DNA of 64,000 nt from Methylocystis heyeri (GCF_004802635.2 NZ_CP046052.1:1798001-1862000); one strand, 5' to 3'; positions 36,392 through 45,518 are shown, counted from the stretch's first letter. Notes: generated by a model not told the origin, from the letters alone. Numbers and translations: made by a program.

Positions 36392-37845
36392 GAAGCATAT
36401 TCCTGAAGGGCCGCCTTCACGGTCGCATGATCGGAGAAGGGGATCGTGACTTGTCCCACGATCTGGCCGGTTTCGTGGCCTTTGCCGGCGACGACCAGAA
36501 CGTCGCCCGCGCGCAACTGCGCGACGCCGGCGAAAATCGCTTCACGGCGGTCGCCGATTTCCTCAACCGTCGCCGCGCCCTGTGCGCTTTCGGCGCCGGC
36601 CAGTATCGCCGCGCGGATCGAGGCGGCGTCCTCGCTGCGCGGATTGTCGTCGGTGACGATGACGACATCCGCCTTGCGCGCGGCGATCCCGCCCATCAGC
36701 GGGCGCTTGCCGCGATCGCGGTCGCCGCCGCAGCCGAACACCACGATCACGCGCCCTTTGGCGAGCGGGCGCACCGTAGCCAGCACCTTTTCCAGCGCAT
36801 CGGGCTTATGGGCGTAATCGATGAAAACCGGCGCGTCCAGCCGCTTGCCCGCCAGCTCCAGCCGGCCGGGGGCGCCCTGCAGCTTTTCGAGCGCCGCCAA
36901 AACGCGGGCGGGCGCGCCGCCGCAGGCTATGGCGAGGCCGGCCGCGACCAGCGCATTTGCGGTCTGGAACGCTCCCGCGAGCGGCAACTCCACGCTGTAG
37001 TCGACGCCGGCGCAGCGCAGGCGCAAGCCGGTTGAAAAAGCGCGCTGATCGGCTTCGAGGAGCGTAATGCCGTCGCCGTTTGCGCCGACGCCGAAAGCTT
37101 TGAGCCCCGTGGCCTCGATAATGGCGCGAATGCGCGACGCCGCGTCGCTGTCGGCGTCGTAGACCGCCGTGCGGCCTGGCTCCAGCAGCGTGTCGAACAG
37201 CCGCGCCTTGGCCGCGAAATAATCTTCCATGTCGCGGTGATGATCGAGGTGATCGCGCGAGAAATTCGTGAAGGCGGCCGCAGTCAGCCTGACGCCGTCG
37301 AGCCGGCGCTGGTCGATCCCGAGGGACGACGCCTCCATGGCGAGATGGGTGACGCCTCTTCCTGCGAGTTCGTCGAGCGTGCGATGCAACTCCACAGGGC
37401 CCGGCGTGGTCAGAGAACCATAATGCGCGCCCGTATCGTCAACCACGCCGACCGTGCCGAGCGAAGCCGACCGCGCGCCGAGCTGGAGCCATATCTGGCG
37501 CAGAAAGGCGACAACCGATGTCTTGCCGCTGGTGCCCGTGACCGCGGCGATGGTTTCGGGCTGGCGCGGATAGAACCTCGCCGCCGCATGGGCGAGCGCA
37601 GCCCGCACGTCCGGAACGACGATCAGCGGCAAGCCGCATTGCGCCTCGCGCGGGGCGACCACGGCGACGGCGCCGCGCGCCTTGGCGTCGGCGACGAAGG
37701 AAAGCCCGTCCCCGGCAAAGCCCGGAATGGCGAAGAAAACAAAACCCTCGCGGATCTGGCGGCTATCCGCGCTCAGCCCGGCGATCCCGAGATCGCAAAG
37801 GCCGGCGTCGAGCGCCGCATCCGCGAGGAGTTCGCCAAGCTTCAT
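36388..37845 (-). CDS. murE: UDP-MurNAc-tripeptide synthetase MurE, meso-diaminopimelate type (485 aa)
   Basis: Adds the third residue of the stem peptide. ATG 37845 (MKLGELLADAALDAG), with GGAGG six bases upstream, is chosen over a TTG one codon earlier. ATP loop AVTGTSGKTSVVAFL (about residue 112), LAMEASSLGIDQRR and NFSRDHLDHHRDMEDY are present. The substrate motif VTDDNPRSEDAASIR includes DNPR, the signature for meso-diaminopimelate, so the cell wall is of the usual Gram-negative A1-gamma type. The start overlaps the ftsI stop (TGATG). Confidence 0.97.
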   Translation of the reverse strand: MKLGELLADAALDAGLCDLGIAGLSADSRQIREGFVFFAIPGFAGDGLSFVADAKARGAVAVVAPREAQCGLPLIVVPDVRAALAHAAARFYPRQPETIAAVTGTSGKTSVVAFLRQIWLQLGARSASLGTVGVVDDTGAHYGSLTTPGPVELHRTLDELAGRGVTHLAMEASSLGIDQRRLDGVRLTAAAFTNFSRDHLDHHRDMEDYFAAKARLFDTLLEPGRTAVYDADSDAASRIRAIIEATGLKAFGVGANGDGITLLEADQRAFSTGLRLRCAGVDYSVELPLAGAFQTANALVAAGLAIACGGAPARVLAALEKLQGAPGRLELAGKRLDAPVFIDYAHKPDALEKVLATVRPLAKGRVIVVFGCGGDRDRGKRPLMGGIAARKADVVIVTDDNPRSEDAASIRAAILAGAESAQGAATVEEIGDRREAIFAGVAQLRAGDVLVVAGKGHETGQIVGQVTIPFSDHATVKAALQEYAS

Positions 37846-39659
37846 CAATGTCCTCCGCCGCCCGATGCGGGCTGGTTTACATAGCCGAAGCCCATTCTGG
37901 CCAGCAGCGGGAAAGGCTCCTTGGGCGGATCGAAACGCGGTTGCAGATCGAGCATCGGGCCGACGCGCTCGATGATCTTGCCGGTGACGGTTCCGGAGTT
38001 ATAGGCCGCAGTCGCGTAGCCGCCCGTCTCGGGCAGGCCCTGCGGCTCGTCCATGAGCGTCATAAAGAGATATTTGGGCTTGTCCGCGGGCGCGACCGCC
38101 ATGAATGTGGTGAAGAGGCGGTTCTTGGCGTAATGGCCGTTGACGACCTTTTCGGCCGTTCCGGTCTTGCCGCCCACGAAATAGCCGGGGACGTCGACCT
38201 TCTTGGCGGTGCCGATTTCGGCGTTGCGGCGCATCAGAAAGCGCATCGCCTCGCTGGTCTCGGGCTTGATGACGCGCGGCGCGTCCTTCCTCGCCTCTTC
38301 CTCGTTGCGCTTCAGGAATGTGGGCGTGATGAGATAGCCGCCGTTCATCAGCGCGCCGACCGCCATCATCGCCTGCAGCGGCGCGACCGCGAGACCGTGG
38401 CCGAAGGCGATGGTCATGGTGTTGAGCTCGCCCCAGTTTTTAGGCACGATCGGCTCGGCGCTTTCGGGAAGCTCCGTGCGCATGCGCGTCAACTGGCCCA
38501 TCTTGCGCAGAAAGGCCTTGTGCTTCTCGACGCCCTGCCCCAGCGCCATGCGCGCGGTGCCGACGTTCGACGAATAGGTGAATACTTCCGTGACGCTCAG
38601 CGCGCGGTTCTGCGCGTGATAATCGTGAATTTTGAATCGGCCGAAAGTGAGCGCGCTGCGGGCGTCCAGGTGCGTGTTGAGATTGACCTTGCCGCTGTCC
38701 AGCGCCATGGCGATGGTCAAGGCCTTGAAGGTCGAGCCCATCTCGTAGACGCCGACGTTGAGGCGATTGATGAGATTGGCGTCGCGGACGTCCGGCGGGC
38801 TGTTGGGGTCGTAATCCGGATAGGACGCCATGGCGACGATCTCGCCGGTGTTGACGTCCATTATGACGCTGGCGCCCGCCTTGGCCTTGAAGTGCTCGAC
38901 CCCTTTGACGACTTCATCGCGCAGGGCGTGGGTCGCCTTCACGTCGAGCGACAGGGCGATCGGCTGCAGATCGTCGCGCGCAAGGCTGAATCCCGCGCCA
39001 TGGAGATCGGCGAGCCCCTGGCCGTCGATATATTTCTCGATGCCCGCGATGCCGGCGTTGTCGATATTGGCGAAGCCCAGCACATGAGCGCCGAGCGGCC
39101 CGTTGGGATAGACGCGCTTGTTCTCGGCGAGCAGTCCCACGCCGGGAAGGCCGAGGTGAAACACCTCGTCGCGCTGATGCGGCGTGACCTCGCGCTTGAC
39201 CCAGACGAAGCCCTTTTTAGAGCCGAGACGCTCGCGCAGCTCCTTGGCGTCGACCTGAGGCAACGCTGCGGTGAGAAGCTCCGTGGCCTCGTCCTTGTCG
39301 ATCAGCCGGCGGGGTTCGGCGAAGACCGACATGGTTTTGACGTCGGTCGCCAGGATTTCCCCGTTGCGGTCCAGAAGATCGGGCCGGGAGGCGGCCACGG
39401 CCTCGGCGGCGGCGCGGCGCAGGTTCGCCGGATCGGGTTTGAATCCGAGATAGACCAGGCGACCGCCGATGATCGCATAAAGGCCGAGGAAGGCTATCGC
39501 CACCAGCCGGATGCGCGACGTGCTCGTTGAGAGGCTCGTCGAGAAGGCGACCCTCGAAAAATCGCGCAGCCGCGCTCCGACGCTCTTGCCCTTCCGGGGC
39601 CTCGCGTCGGGGGCGGTCGCCTGCGGCGCCTCAAAAAAATCGCCTGTGTGCATGGTCAT
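37845..39659 (-). CDS. ftsI: septal penicillin-binding protein FtsI/PBP3 (604 aa)
   Basis: A class B transpeptidase that cross-links septal peptidoglycan. A cytoplasmic basic N-terminus, one membrane segment (RLVAIAFLGLYAIIGGRLVY), a pedestal domain with RPDLLDRNGEILATDV, and a transpeptidase domain are seen. Active-site motifs are STFK (nucleophile about Ser307), YSSN (about 361) and KTGT (about 497). Start ATG 39659 overlaps the ftsL end. The C-terminus is glycine-rich (QPASGGGGH). It works with FtsW encoded further down the same cluster. Confidence 0.96.
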   Translation of the reverse strand: MTMHTGDFFEAPQATAPDARPRKGKSVGARLRDFSRVAFSTSLSTSTSRIRLVAIAFLGLYAIIGGRLVYLGFKPDPANLRRAAAEAVAASRPDLLDRNGEILATDVKTMSVFAEPRRLIDKDEATELLTAALPQVDAKELRERLGSKKGFVWVKREVTPHQRDEVFHLGLPGVGLLAENKRVYPNGPLGAHVLGFANIDNAGIAGIEKYIDGQGLADLHGAGFSLARDDLQPIALSLDVKATHALRDEVVKGVEHFKAKAGASVIMDVNTGEIVAMASYPDYDPNSPPDVRDANLINRLNVGVYEMGSTFKALTIAMALDSGKVNLNTHLDARSALTFGRFKIHDYHAQNRALSVTEVFTYSSNVGTARMALGQGVEKHKAFLRKMGQLTRMRTELPESAEPIVPKNWGELNTMTIAFGHGLAVAPLQAMMAVGALMNGGYLITPTFLKRNEEEARKDAPRVIKPETSEAMRFLMRRNAEIGTAKKVDVPGYFVGGKTGTAEKVVNGHYAKNRLFTTFMAVAPADKPKYLFMTLMDEPQGLPETGGYATAAYNSGTVTGKIIERVGPMLDLQPRFDPPKEPFPLLARMGFGYVNQPASGGGGH

Positions 39660-40084
39660 CTTGGGTGTCCGGCGGTCTGCGGCTTCGTGCTTCCCTTGGA
39701 TTCTTTGGCGCTACCTTTCGGCGTCGTCGGCGCGGCGCCCGGATCGGCGGGCGGCGTGCTGTCGAGCCCCAGCGCGTCGATCTTGTTGGCGATAGCGTCG
39801 ACGTGAACGCCCCGCTCGGGCAGGGAGCGCGCCGTGACGATCTTGTCCACCGTGAGCGGCTGAAGATCGAGGTAGCGGTCGGCGAGCTGCTGGATGCGCT
39901 CGGGCCGGGTGAGGAAGGCCCATTCGGCGCGCAGCACGCCGATGGCGTCGCGCTCCGCCTTGATTTCGAGTCTGGTTTTCGCGATCTGCTCGGCGCGGTA
40001 GCTCGTCTGATATTTGATCGAATAGGCGTAGAGCGCGGACCCGACTAACGTCAGAATCGCGGCGATATTGAGAAAGCGCAGCAT
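39656..40084 (-). CDS. ftsL: cell division protein FtsL (142 aa)
   Basis: A small bitopic protein: a short N-terminus, one transmembrane helix (LNIAAILTLVGSALYAYSI), then a periplasmic coiled coil (YRAEQIAKTRLEIKAERDAI) and the alphaproteobacterial FtsL block LRAEWAFLTRPERIQQLADRYLDLQPL. The C-terminal tail is low-complexity (TPKGSAKESKGSTK). It abuts the rsmH stop with no gap and overlaps ftsI. Identification rests on topology, the EWAFLTRPERIQ block and gene order. Confidence 0.92.
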   Translation of the reverse strand: MLRFLNIAAILTLVGSALYAYSIKYQTSYRAEQIAKTRLEIKAERDAIGVLRAEWAFLTRPERIQQLADRYLDLQPLTVDKIVTARSLPERGVHVDAIANKIDALGLDSTPPADPGAAPTTPKGSAKESKGSTKPQTAGHPR

Positions 40085-41095
40085 CTATTCGCCCCTCCCC
40101 TCGGCTTGGGACGGCAGGCGCGCGAGACGCAGCAGTTTGTCCTCGGCCTCGCGCGGCGTGGCGCCCGTCCGCACGCCGTAGCGCAGCTTGGCCGAGCGGG
40201 CGCGCGGATTGGCGGCGATCTCCTCAGGCCCCGGCGCTATGGGCTGACGCCCCTTGCAAACGAAGGTCGCGGCCGGCGGCGCGCGCTCGCCGGGCAGCCG
40301 GCGCGAACCGGTTTCCCCGCGCCCGCCCCGCTCGCTGAAGAAGAGCTTCACGATGCGGTCTTCGAGCGAATGGAAAGTCACCACGGCCAGAACGCCCCCC
40401 TCGCACAGCGCGCGCTCGGCGGCGTGAAGGGCGGCGACGAGCTCGCCGAGTTCGTCGTTCACCGCAATCCGCAGGGCCTGGAAGCTTCTGGTGGCCGGAT
40501 GAATGTCGCCGGGCCGGCCCGGGGCGACGCGCTCGATCATCGAGGCGAGCTGCCGCGTCGTCGTGAAAGGCGTGCTCTGGCGGTCGTGAACAATGGCCCG
40601 GGCGATGCGGCGGGAAGCGCGCTCTTCGCCATAGTAGTAGAGGATATCGGCGAGGTCTTCCTCGTCCGCCTCGTTGACGATGTCGGCGGCGCTACGGCCC
40701 TGGCCCTCCATCCTCATGTCGAGCGGCCCGTCGCTGCGGAAGGAAAATCCCCTCTCCGCCTGATCGAATTGCATGGAGGAGACGCCGATGTCGAAAACCG
40801 CGCCATCGAGCGGCAAGAAGCCCCTGGCCTCCGCGATTTCCTCCAGTTCGGAGAAACGCGCTTCCGCGAGGATGAGACGGCCCCCGCTCTGCGCGACCAG
40901 GGCGCCGCCCTCCCGGATTGCGGTGGGGTCGCGGTCGAGAGCGAGGACACGCGTTCCCGGGATTTCCAGTATGGCGCGCGTATAGCCGCCGGCGCCGAAG
41001 GTGCCGTCGAGATAGCGTCCCCCGTCGCGAGGCGCCAGCGCCGCAACCGCTTCGCGCATCAGCACCGGAACATGGCGGGCGTCGGCGCCGTTCAT
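40085..41095 (-). CDS. rsmH: 16S rRNA (cytosine1402-N4)-methyltransferase RsmH (336 aa)
   Basis: Methylates C1402 in the ribosomal P site using S-adenosylmethionine. Start ATG 41095 ([17 protein letters not shown]), behind GAGGAGCAG, is used. The SAM site [16 protein letters not shown] and [11 protein letters not shown], then [19 protein letters not shown], and the C-terminal [16 protein letters not shown] and RSAKLR are family signatures. It is the first dcw gene here; mraZ, which precedes rsmH in many bacteria, is absent from the adjacent upstream DNA. Confidence 0.96.
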   Translation of the reverse strand: MNGADARHVPVLMREAVAALAPRDGGRYLDGTFGAGGYTRAILEIPGTRVLALDRDPTAIREGGALVAQSGGRLILAEARFSELEEIAEARGFLPLDGAVFDIGVSSMQFDQAERGFSFRSDGPLDMRMEGQGRSAADIVNEADEEDLADILYYYGEERASRRIARAIVHDRQSTPFTTTRQLASMIERVAPGRPGDIHPATRSFQALRIAVNDELGELVAALHAAERALCEGGVLAVVTFHSLEDRIVKLFFSERGGRGETGSRRLPGERAPPAATFVCKGRQPIAPGPEEIAANPRARSAKLRYGVRTGATPREAEDKLLRLARLPSQAEGRGE

Positions 41096-41429
41096 GAAAC
41101 TGCTCCTCGAGGAGAATGTAATCCCGGCTCCCGGCGCTGGACGAGGCTTCGACCGTCTCCATCGCTTCGCCATATGCTCGCAACGACGGAGCGCCCGTCC
41201 ATCGAGCGCGCGCGGAACAAGCGCGCGGCGTCCCGGCGAGGGCGGGGCTTGGAACCCGGATAGCGGCGGGGCGGTCAGGGGCAAGATTAAAGCCAGGGGC
41301 GTCGAAACGGAAACGGCCGCCGCCGCGCCAATTCGGCAACCATGTTCCATTAAGCTTTGTTAGTGTTAAGACCGGGTTTACAGGATTTCGAGAATGAATC
41401 GGTTCGAGAGACCGCCGGAGGGCGCAGAA
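41096..41429. promoter_or_regulatory. divergent intergenic region, presumed dcw promoter
   Basis: About 330 bases between rsmH (minus) and the chagasin-like gene (plus). No mraZ gene and no TGGGN-type MraZ boxes were noticed. The AT-richer part (41337-41390) is the best candidate for promoters in both directions, but I could not fix a -35/-10 pair. The promoter role is inferred from gene direction. Confidence 0.4.
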
Positions 41430-41813
41430 ATGGGGAAATTCAAACCGTTGCGAACAGGTTTGGCTCTGGCCCTGCTGGCCGCCCCGGCCCTGGCCGAATC
41501 GATTTCGATCAAACTCGCGCCTGGAGAGACCGCCGGATTCACGCTGCAGGAGAACCCCACCACCGGCTATGTCTGGCGCCTGGATCCGGATAAGAGCCAG
41601 AACGCCGGCGTGGTCCGGCTCGACGATCTCGGCTTCTCGCCTCCCCAGCAGAAACCCGGCGCCCCGCCGATCGTCGGCGCCCCCGGCGTCCATAAATGGT
41701 CCGTGATCGCGCTGGCTTCGGGTCAGGCCAAACTGGTCCTTGTGCTGGAACGGCCCTGGGAGAAGGGAAAGGCCCCGGCGCAGACGCAAGAGGTGGACGC
41801 CAGCGTGAAGTGA
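41430..41813 (+). CDS. chagasin-like (I42) cysteine-protease inhibitor, secreted (127 aa)
   Basis: Start ATG 41430 has CGGAGGGCGC upstream; an ATG at 41394 in the same frame has a weaker site. A signal peptide (LRTGLALALLAAPALA, cut near residue 22) precedes a small beta-domain with the hallmark loop ENPTTGYVW and later VGAPGVHKWSVIAL (GxH-like) and LVLERPWEKG (RPWE), the three loops by which chagasin blocks papain-like proteases. So it is probably a periplasmic inhibitor of cysteine peptidases, own or foreign. It is a single gene, divergent from rsmH and followed by a REP element. Confidence 0.88.
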   Translation: MGKFKPLRTGLALALLAAPALAESISIKLAPGETAGFTLQENPTTGYVWRLDPDKSQNAGVVRLDDLGFSPPQQKPGAPPIVGAPGVHKWSVIALASGQAKLVLVLERPWEKGKAPAQTQEVDASVK

Positions 41814-41828
41814 GGGCGCAACCCAGTC

Positions 41829-41870
41829 CCCTCTCCCCGCGCACCGCGGGGAGAGGGTTAGGGTGAGGGG
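41829..41870. repeat. REP palindrome, left copy
   Basis: CCCTCTCCCCGCG (41829-41841) pairs perfectly with CGCGGGGAGAGGG (41845-41857), followed by TTAGGGTGAGGGG. It is oriented oppositely to the copy at 42270-42311, so the two frame the DUF559 gene as a 42-bp inverted repeat (only the 3-base loop differs). Confidence 0.9.
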
Positions 41871-41899
41871 CCGGGGTAAAAAGAGCGAGAGGAAAACGC

Positions 41900-42256
41900 T
41901 TGCGCGGAATCCGTCTGTTCGAGCGCAATCGAAGCCGTGATCTGCGCGCCTACCAGACGCAGGCCGAAGAAAAGCTCTGGCGCAGATTGCGCGGCCGCCA
42001 GTTAGCAGGCTGGAAATTCGTGCGGCAGCATCCGATCGGCCCCTATTTCGGTGATTTCGTATGTCGGGAGCGCAAGCTGATTGTCGAGGTCGACGGCGCG
42101 ACTCACTCCAGCGACGAAGAAATCGCCTATGACGCCCGGCGCACTACGTTCCTCGAGGAAGCCGGCTACCGCGTCCTGCGGATCAACAACATTGACGTTT
42201 CTCAATCTCTCGAAAGCGTCTGCGATACGATTCTAGCCGCATTGGAGCGTGATTGA
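41900..42256 (+). CDS. DUF559 endonuclease-like protein between inverted REP elements (118 aa)
   Basis: The frame starts at a TTG (41900) with AGAGGAAAACG upstream, the only plausible start. The protein has the DUF559/restriction-endonuclease fold related to Vsr and MutH. It opens RAYQTQAEEKLWRRLRGRQLAGWKF (quoted in part), then QHPIGPYFGDFVCRERKLIVEVDGATHS, in which the D-x-n-E-V-D pattern marks the likely catalytic acidic core (Asp of GDFV, Glu-Val-Asp). It ends with GYRVLRINNIDV. These proteins are thought to be nucleases of unknown biological role. Flanking REP palindromes (41829 and 42270) and lack of operon partners suggest a transferred cassette. Confidence 0.88.
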   Translation: MRGIRLFERNRSRDLRAYQTQAEEKLWRRLRGRQLAGWKFVRQHPIGPYFGDFVCRERKLIVEVDGATHSSDEEIAYDARRTTFLEEAGYRVLRINNIDVSQSLESVCDTILAALERD

Positions 42257-42269
42257 AAAAAGCCCCAAG

Positions 42270-42311
42270 CCCCTCACCCTAACCCTCTCCCCGCGCACCG
42301 CGGGGAGAGGG
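42270..42311. repeat. REP palindrome, right copy
   Basis: CCCCTCACCCTAA followed by the same 13-bp hairpin arms (42283-42295 with 42299-42311). It is the inverted counterpart of 41829-41870, and lies 14 bases after the DUF559 stop and 40 bases before the 3' end of rnpB. Confidence 0.9.
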
Positions 42312-42350
42312 TATCCGCCCGCGCCGCCGGGCCAAATTTCGACGTGAAAA

Positions 42351-42737
42351 GAGCCAGCCGGCCTGTAAGCCGGGTTTTGTATGGCGAGGCAAGGTTTCCC
42401 TCAGGCCTCGCGTGACGACCATTCATCTGGGACGGCCGTTGCCGGCCGCCTCTGGCGACCAACCCGGGCGACGGGCCCGGAGACGGGCTGAAGGCTTGCG
42501 CCCTCTGTCGCCCCTATTCGGTCTTGCTCCCGGCGGGGCTTGCCATGCCTCGGACGTTGCCGTCCGAGCGGTGCGCTCTTACCGCACCTTTTCACCCTTA
42601 CCGCGTCCTGCGCGGCGGTTCGATTTCTGTGGCGCTTTCCCTGGGGTCGCCCCCGCCGGACATTATCCGGCGCCGTGTCTCCGTGGAGCCCGGACTTTCC
42701 TCTCCCTTGCGGCAGCGGTCATCCGGCCGGCTGGCTC
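42351..42737 (-). ncRNA. rnpB: RNase P RNA (bacterial type A)
   Basis: The catalytic RNA of RNase P, which trims the 5' ends of tRNA precursors. Read on the minus strand, it starts GAGCCAGCCGGCCGG and ends CCGGCCGGCTGGCTC-like, so the two termini pair as P1. The conserved P4 strand GAGGAAAGTCCGGGCTC (about 42690-42706) follows within the first 50 bases. The later universal segments CAGAAATCGAACC-like and GCAAGACCGAATAGGGG, and the 3' conserved ACAAAACCCGGCTTACAGG, are all present in order. Length about 387 nt is typical for alphaproteobacteria. A T4 tract follows the 3' end. A promoter is visible just upstream. Confidence 0.96.
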
Positions 42738-42741
42738 TCAT

Positions 42742-42770
42742 GGGATAGGGAGCCGGGGCGAGAACGTCAA
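42742..42770 (-). promoter_or_regulatory. rnpB: sigma-70-type promoter of rnpB
   Basis: On the minus strand, TTGACG (42765-42770) and TATCCC (42742-42747) are spaced by 17 bases. The predicted transcription start falls on the first G of GAGCC at about 42737, exactly where the RNA should begin. Confidence 0.75.
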
Positions 42771-42872
42771 GCGGCGCGCCGCAGCTTTCCCCGGCGCGGC
42801 GTCGAACTAGCTATTTTGACGGGGCTGGCCGACCGGGTTTCTCAAGACCCCTTTTTTGCGAGGAAGGCCGTC

Positions 42873-43226
42873 ATGAATTTCCGTCGCTATTTGACTTCCA
42901 TAGGCTTGGCTCTCGCCTTGCTCGCCGCGCCAGCCTCCGCCCAGCCGCAGCAAAGCCATCTCGACATGGCGATCGCCGAAACCCAAAAGGCGATCCATTA
43001 CGGCACCGAGCCCCACCACGGCTCGTCCTTCATCCAGCATATCGACAACGCGATCGATCATGCGGTGATGGCGCAAAAAGCCCACCCCAACATGCACATA
43101 AAGAAAGCCATCCTCTATCTGCGTCACGGTCGCAGAATCGTCGACGGCAGCCATTGGCCGAGCATTTTGCACAAGGGCGCCACCCAGGCGACCAAGGCGC
43201 TCGGACAGCTCAAGGCCGCGAAATAG
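42873..43226 (+). CDS. small His-rich periplasmic protein, SmbP-like (117 aa)
   Basis: ATG 42873 follows GAGGAAGG; longer upstream frames cross rnpB and are rejected. A signal peptide (LTSIGLALALLAAPASA) leaves a mature protein of about 93 residues, all helical. It has histidines spaced along the helices (SHLDMAIAETQKAIHYG, HHGSSFIQHIDNAIDHAV, HPNMHIKKAILYLRHGR). This resembles the small metal-binding protein SmbP of Nitrosomonas, a periplasmic Cu/Ni-binding four-helix protein. Metal binding is inferred from composition and family likeness. It is divergent from rnpB and 51 nt before priA, so it may share a transcript with priA. Confidence 0.7.
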   Translation: MNFRRYLTSIGLALALLAAPASAQPQQSHLDMAIAETQKAIHYGTEPHHGSSFIQHIDNAIDHAVMAQKAHPNMHIKKAILYLRHGRRIVDGSHWPSILHKGATQATKALGQLKAAK

Positions 43227-43277
43227 TATCGCAACCACCCTCGCCGCTCGCGATTCCGCCGTGCTAAACCGCAGGCC

Positions 43278-45512
43278 ATGAGCGACACGGGCGGCGGAGC
43301 GAAGATCGTCGAGGTTCTGCTGCCGGTGGCGGTGGATCAGACCTATAGCTATTTCGCGCCGCCGGGCCTCGATCTCGCGCCCGGAGACAGCGTGAAGGTT
43401 CCGCTGGGCGCGCGCGACGCCTATGGCGTCGTTTGGGAAGCGGCGCCGGCGCCGGCAGCGATCGGCAATCTCAAGAGCGTGATTTCGCGCTACGACCGGC
43501 CGCCGCTCTCGCAACGCATGCGGGATTTTCTCGATTGGCTGGCGCGCTGGACCCTGACCCCGCGCGGCATGGCGCTTCGCCTCGCCACCCGCGCCGCCGA
43601 GGACGCCGCCCCGGACGCGCCCCGCCTGCTCTACCGCACCACAGGCAAGCAGCCTCAACGCCCCACTCAAACCAGGGCGCGCGTGCTGAAAACCGCCGAG
43701 GGCGGCATGACCTTCGCCAAAAAGGCGCTGATGGAGGCCGCCTCCTGCTCCGGCGGCGTCATCGACGCCCTCGTCGACGAAGGGGCGCTCGAAACCGTGA
43801 CGGCGCCCCCCGCGCCCGTCGCCGAGCCGCTCGACGCCTTGTTCGGCGCGCCCAGGCTGGAGCCCAGGCAGGCTGAGGCGGCCGAGGCCCTCAGGGAAGC
43901 GGTTTTCGCCCGCGGCTATCGGCCTTTCCTGCTCGAAGGCGTCACCGGCTCCGGCAAGACCGAAGTCTATTTCGAGGCCATCGCCGCCGCTCTGCAAAAC
44001 GGCGGACAGGCGCTGGTCATGATGCCGGAAATCGCGCTGACCAAGCAGTTCCTGGAGCGCTTCGCCGCGCGCTTCGGCGCGCCGCCGGCGGAATGGCACT
44101 CCGGCGTCACGCCGCGCAGGCGCGCGCGCATCTGGCGCGCTGCCGCGGAAGGCGAGGTCAAGGTCGTCGTCGGCGCGCGGTCGGCGCTGTTTCTTCCCTT
44201 TTGCGACCTGCGTCTCATCGTGGTCGACGAAGAACATGAAGGCGCCTACAAGCAGGACGAGGTGGTCTCTTATCATGCGCGCGATATGGCCGTGGTGCGC
44301 GCGCGCATCGAGCAAGCGGCGATCGTGCTCGCCTCCGCCACGCCTTCGATCGAGACGCGAGTCAACGCCGCCAGCGGCCGCTATGTCCGGCTGCATCTCG
44401 ACGCGCGCGCCGGCGCCCGGCCGATGCCGGCGCTCGACGCCATAGACATGCGCGTCGCAGGCCCGGACAAGCATCGCTGGATCGCGCCGCGACTCGCTAT
44501 GGCGGTGGGCGAAACCGTCGCTCGGGGCGAACAGGCGCTGCTTTTCCTCAATCGGCGCGGCTATGCTCCGCTCACTTTGTGCCGCCATTGCGGCCACAGG
44601 TTCCGCTGCCGCAATTGCGACGCCTGGCTGGTGGAGCACCGCTTCCGCCGCGCGCTGGTCTGCCACCATTGCGGCCATATGGAGCGCCGGCCCGACGCCT
44701 GCCCCGAATGCGAGGCGGAGGATTCCCTCACCGCCTGCGGACCGGGCGTCGAAAGACTGGCCGAGGAGGCGGCTATGCTCTTTCCCGACGCCCGCACGCT
44801 GGTGTTGTCGTCCGATTTTCCCGGCGGCGCGGAACGGCTGCGGCGCGAGATCGAAGAGATCGCGAGCGGCGCCTTCGACATCGTGATCGGCACCCAGCTC
44901 GTCGCCAAGGGCCATAATTTCCCCTATCTGACGCTCGTCGGCGTGGTCGACGCCGATCTCGGCCTCGGCAGCGGCGACCCGCGTGCGGCCGAGCGCACAT
45001 TCCAACTGCTCGCTCAGGTGACCGGCCGCGCCGGACGCGGCGACAAGCCCGGCAGGGCCCTGCTCCAGACCTTTCAGCCCGAGCATCCGGTGATCCGTGC
45101 GCTGCTTTCGGGCGACGCCGAGGCTTTTTACGCTCAGGAGATCGCGCTGCGCGAACGCGCGGGACTGCCGCCCTTCGGCCGGCTCGCGGCGCTGATCGTT
45201 TCCGCGAAGGAGTCCGCGCTCGCGGAAAGCCATGCGCGAGCGCTGGCGCGCGCGGCGCAAAGCCTGCCGCCGACGCCGCGTTACCGCGTCGCGGCGCTGG
45301 GCGGCCTCCCTGAGGAAAACGAGATCCTCGTGCTCGGCCCGGCCGAAGCGCCGATCGCGCTCGTGCGCGGACGCTTTCGCTGGCGCCTGCTGATCAAGGC
45401 CCCGCGCAGCGCCGATCTGCAGGGCTTTTTGCGCGACATGCTGGCGGCGGGACCCAAGGAGCGCGGCGGCGTGCGCGTGCAGGTCGACGTCGACCCGCAA
45501 AGCTTTTTGTGA
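43278..45512 (+). CDS. priA: primosomal protein N' (replication restart helicase PriA, 744 aa)
   Basis: A superfamily-2 helicase that reloads the replisome at stalled forks. After the N-terminal DNA-binding region (VEVLLPVAVDQTYSYFAPPG) come Walker A GVTGSGKTEVYFEAIA (about residue 222), Walker B IVVDEEHEGAYKQDE, and the ASATPSIET motif III. The zinc-binding insertion has paired cysteines (CRHCGHRFRCRNC, CHHCGHMERRPDACPEC). Helicase motifs V and VI follow (IGTQLVAKGHNFP, QVTGRAGRGDKPG). Length is normal. A degenerate REP hairpin lies just after the stop. Confidence 0.97.
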   Translation: MSDTGGGAKIVEVLLPVAVDQTYSYFAPPGLDLAPGDSVKVPLGARDAYGVVWEAAPAPAAIGNLKSVISRYDRPPLSQRMRDFLDWLARWTLTPRGMALRLATRAAEDAAPDAPRLLYRTTGKQPQRPTQTRARVLKTAEGGMTFAKKALMEAASCSGGVIDALVDEGALETVTAPPAPVAEPLDALFGAPRLEPRQAEAAEALREAVFARGYRPFLLEGVTGSGKTEVYFEAIAAALQNGGQALVMMPEIALTKQFLERFAARFGAPPAEWHSGVTPRRRARIWRAAAEGEVKVVVGARSALFLPFCDLRLIVVDEEHEGAYKQDEVVSYHARDMAVVRARIEQAAIVLASATPSIETRVNAASGRYVRLHLDARAGARPMPALDAIDMRVAGPDKHRWIAPRLAMAVGETVARGEQALLFLNRRGYAPLTLCRHCGHRFRCRNCDAWLVEHRFRRALVCHHCGHMERRPDACPECEAEDSLTACGPGVERLAEEAAMLFPDARTLVLSSDFPGGAERLRREIEEIASGAFDIVIGTQLVAKGHNFPYLTLVGVVDADLGLGSGDPRAAERTFQLLAQVTGRAGRGDKPGRALLQTFQPEHPVIRALLSGDAEAFYAQEIALRERAGLPPFGRLAALIVSAKESALAESHARALARAAQSLPPTPRYRVAALGGLPEENEILVLGPAEAPIALVRGRFRWRLLIKAPRSADLQGFLRDMLAAGPKERGGVRVQVDVDPQSFL

Positions 45513-45518
45513 GCTGAT

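Noticed and set aside
42540-42872. A longer start for the His-rich protein, reaching back to 42540
   Set aside because: That DNA encodes RNase P RNA on the other strand and its promoter. ATG 42873 has a strong ribosome-binding site and begins a signal peptide.
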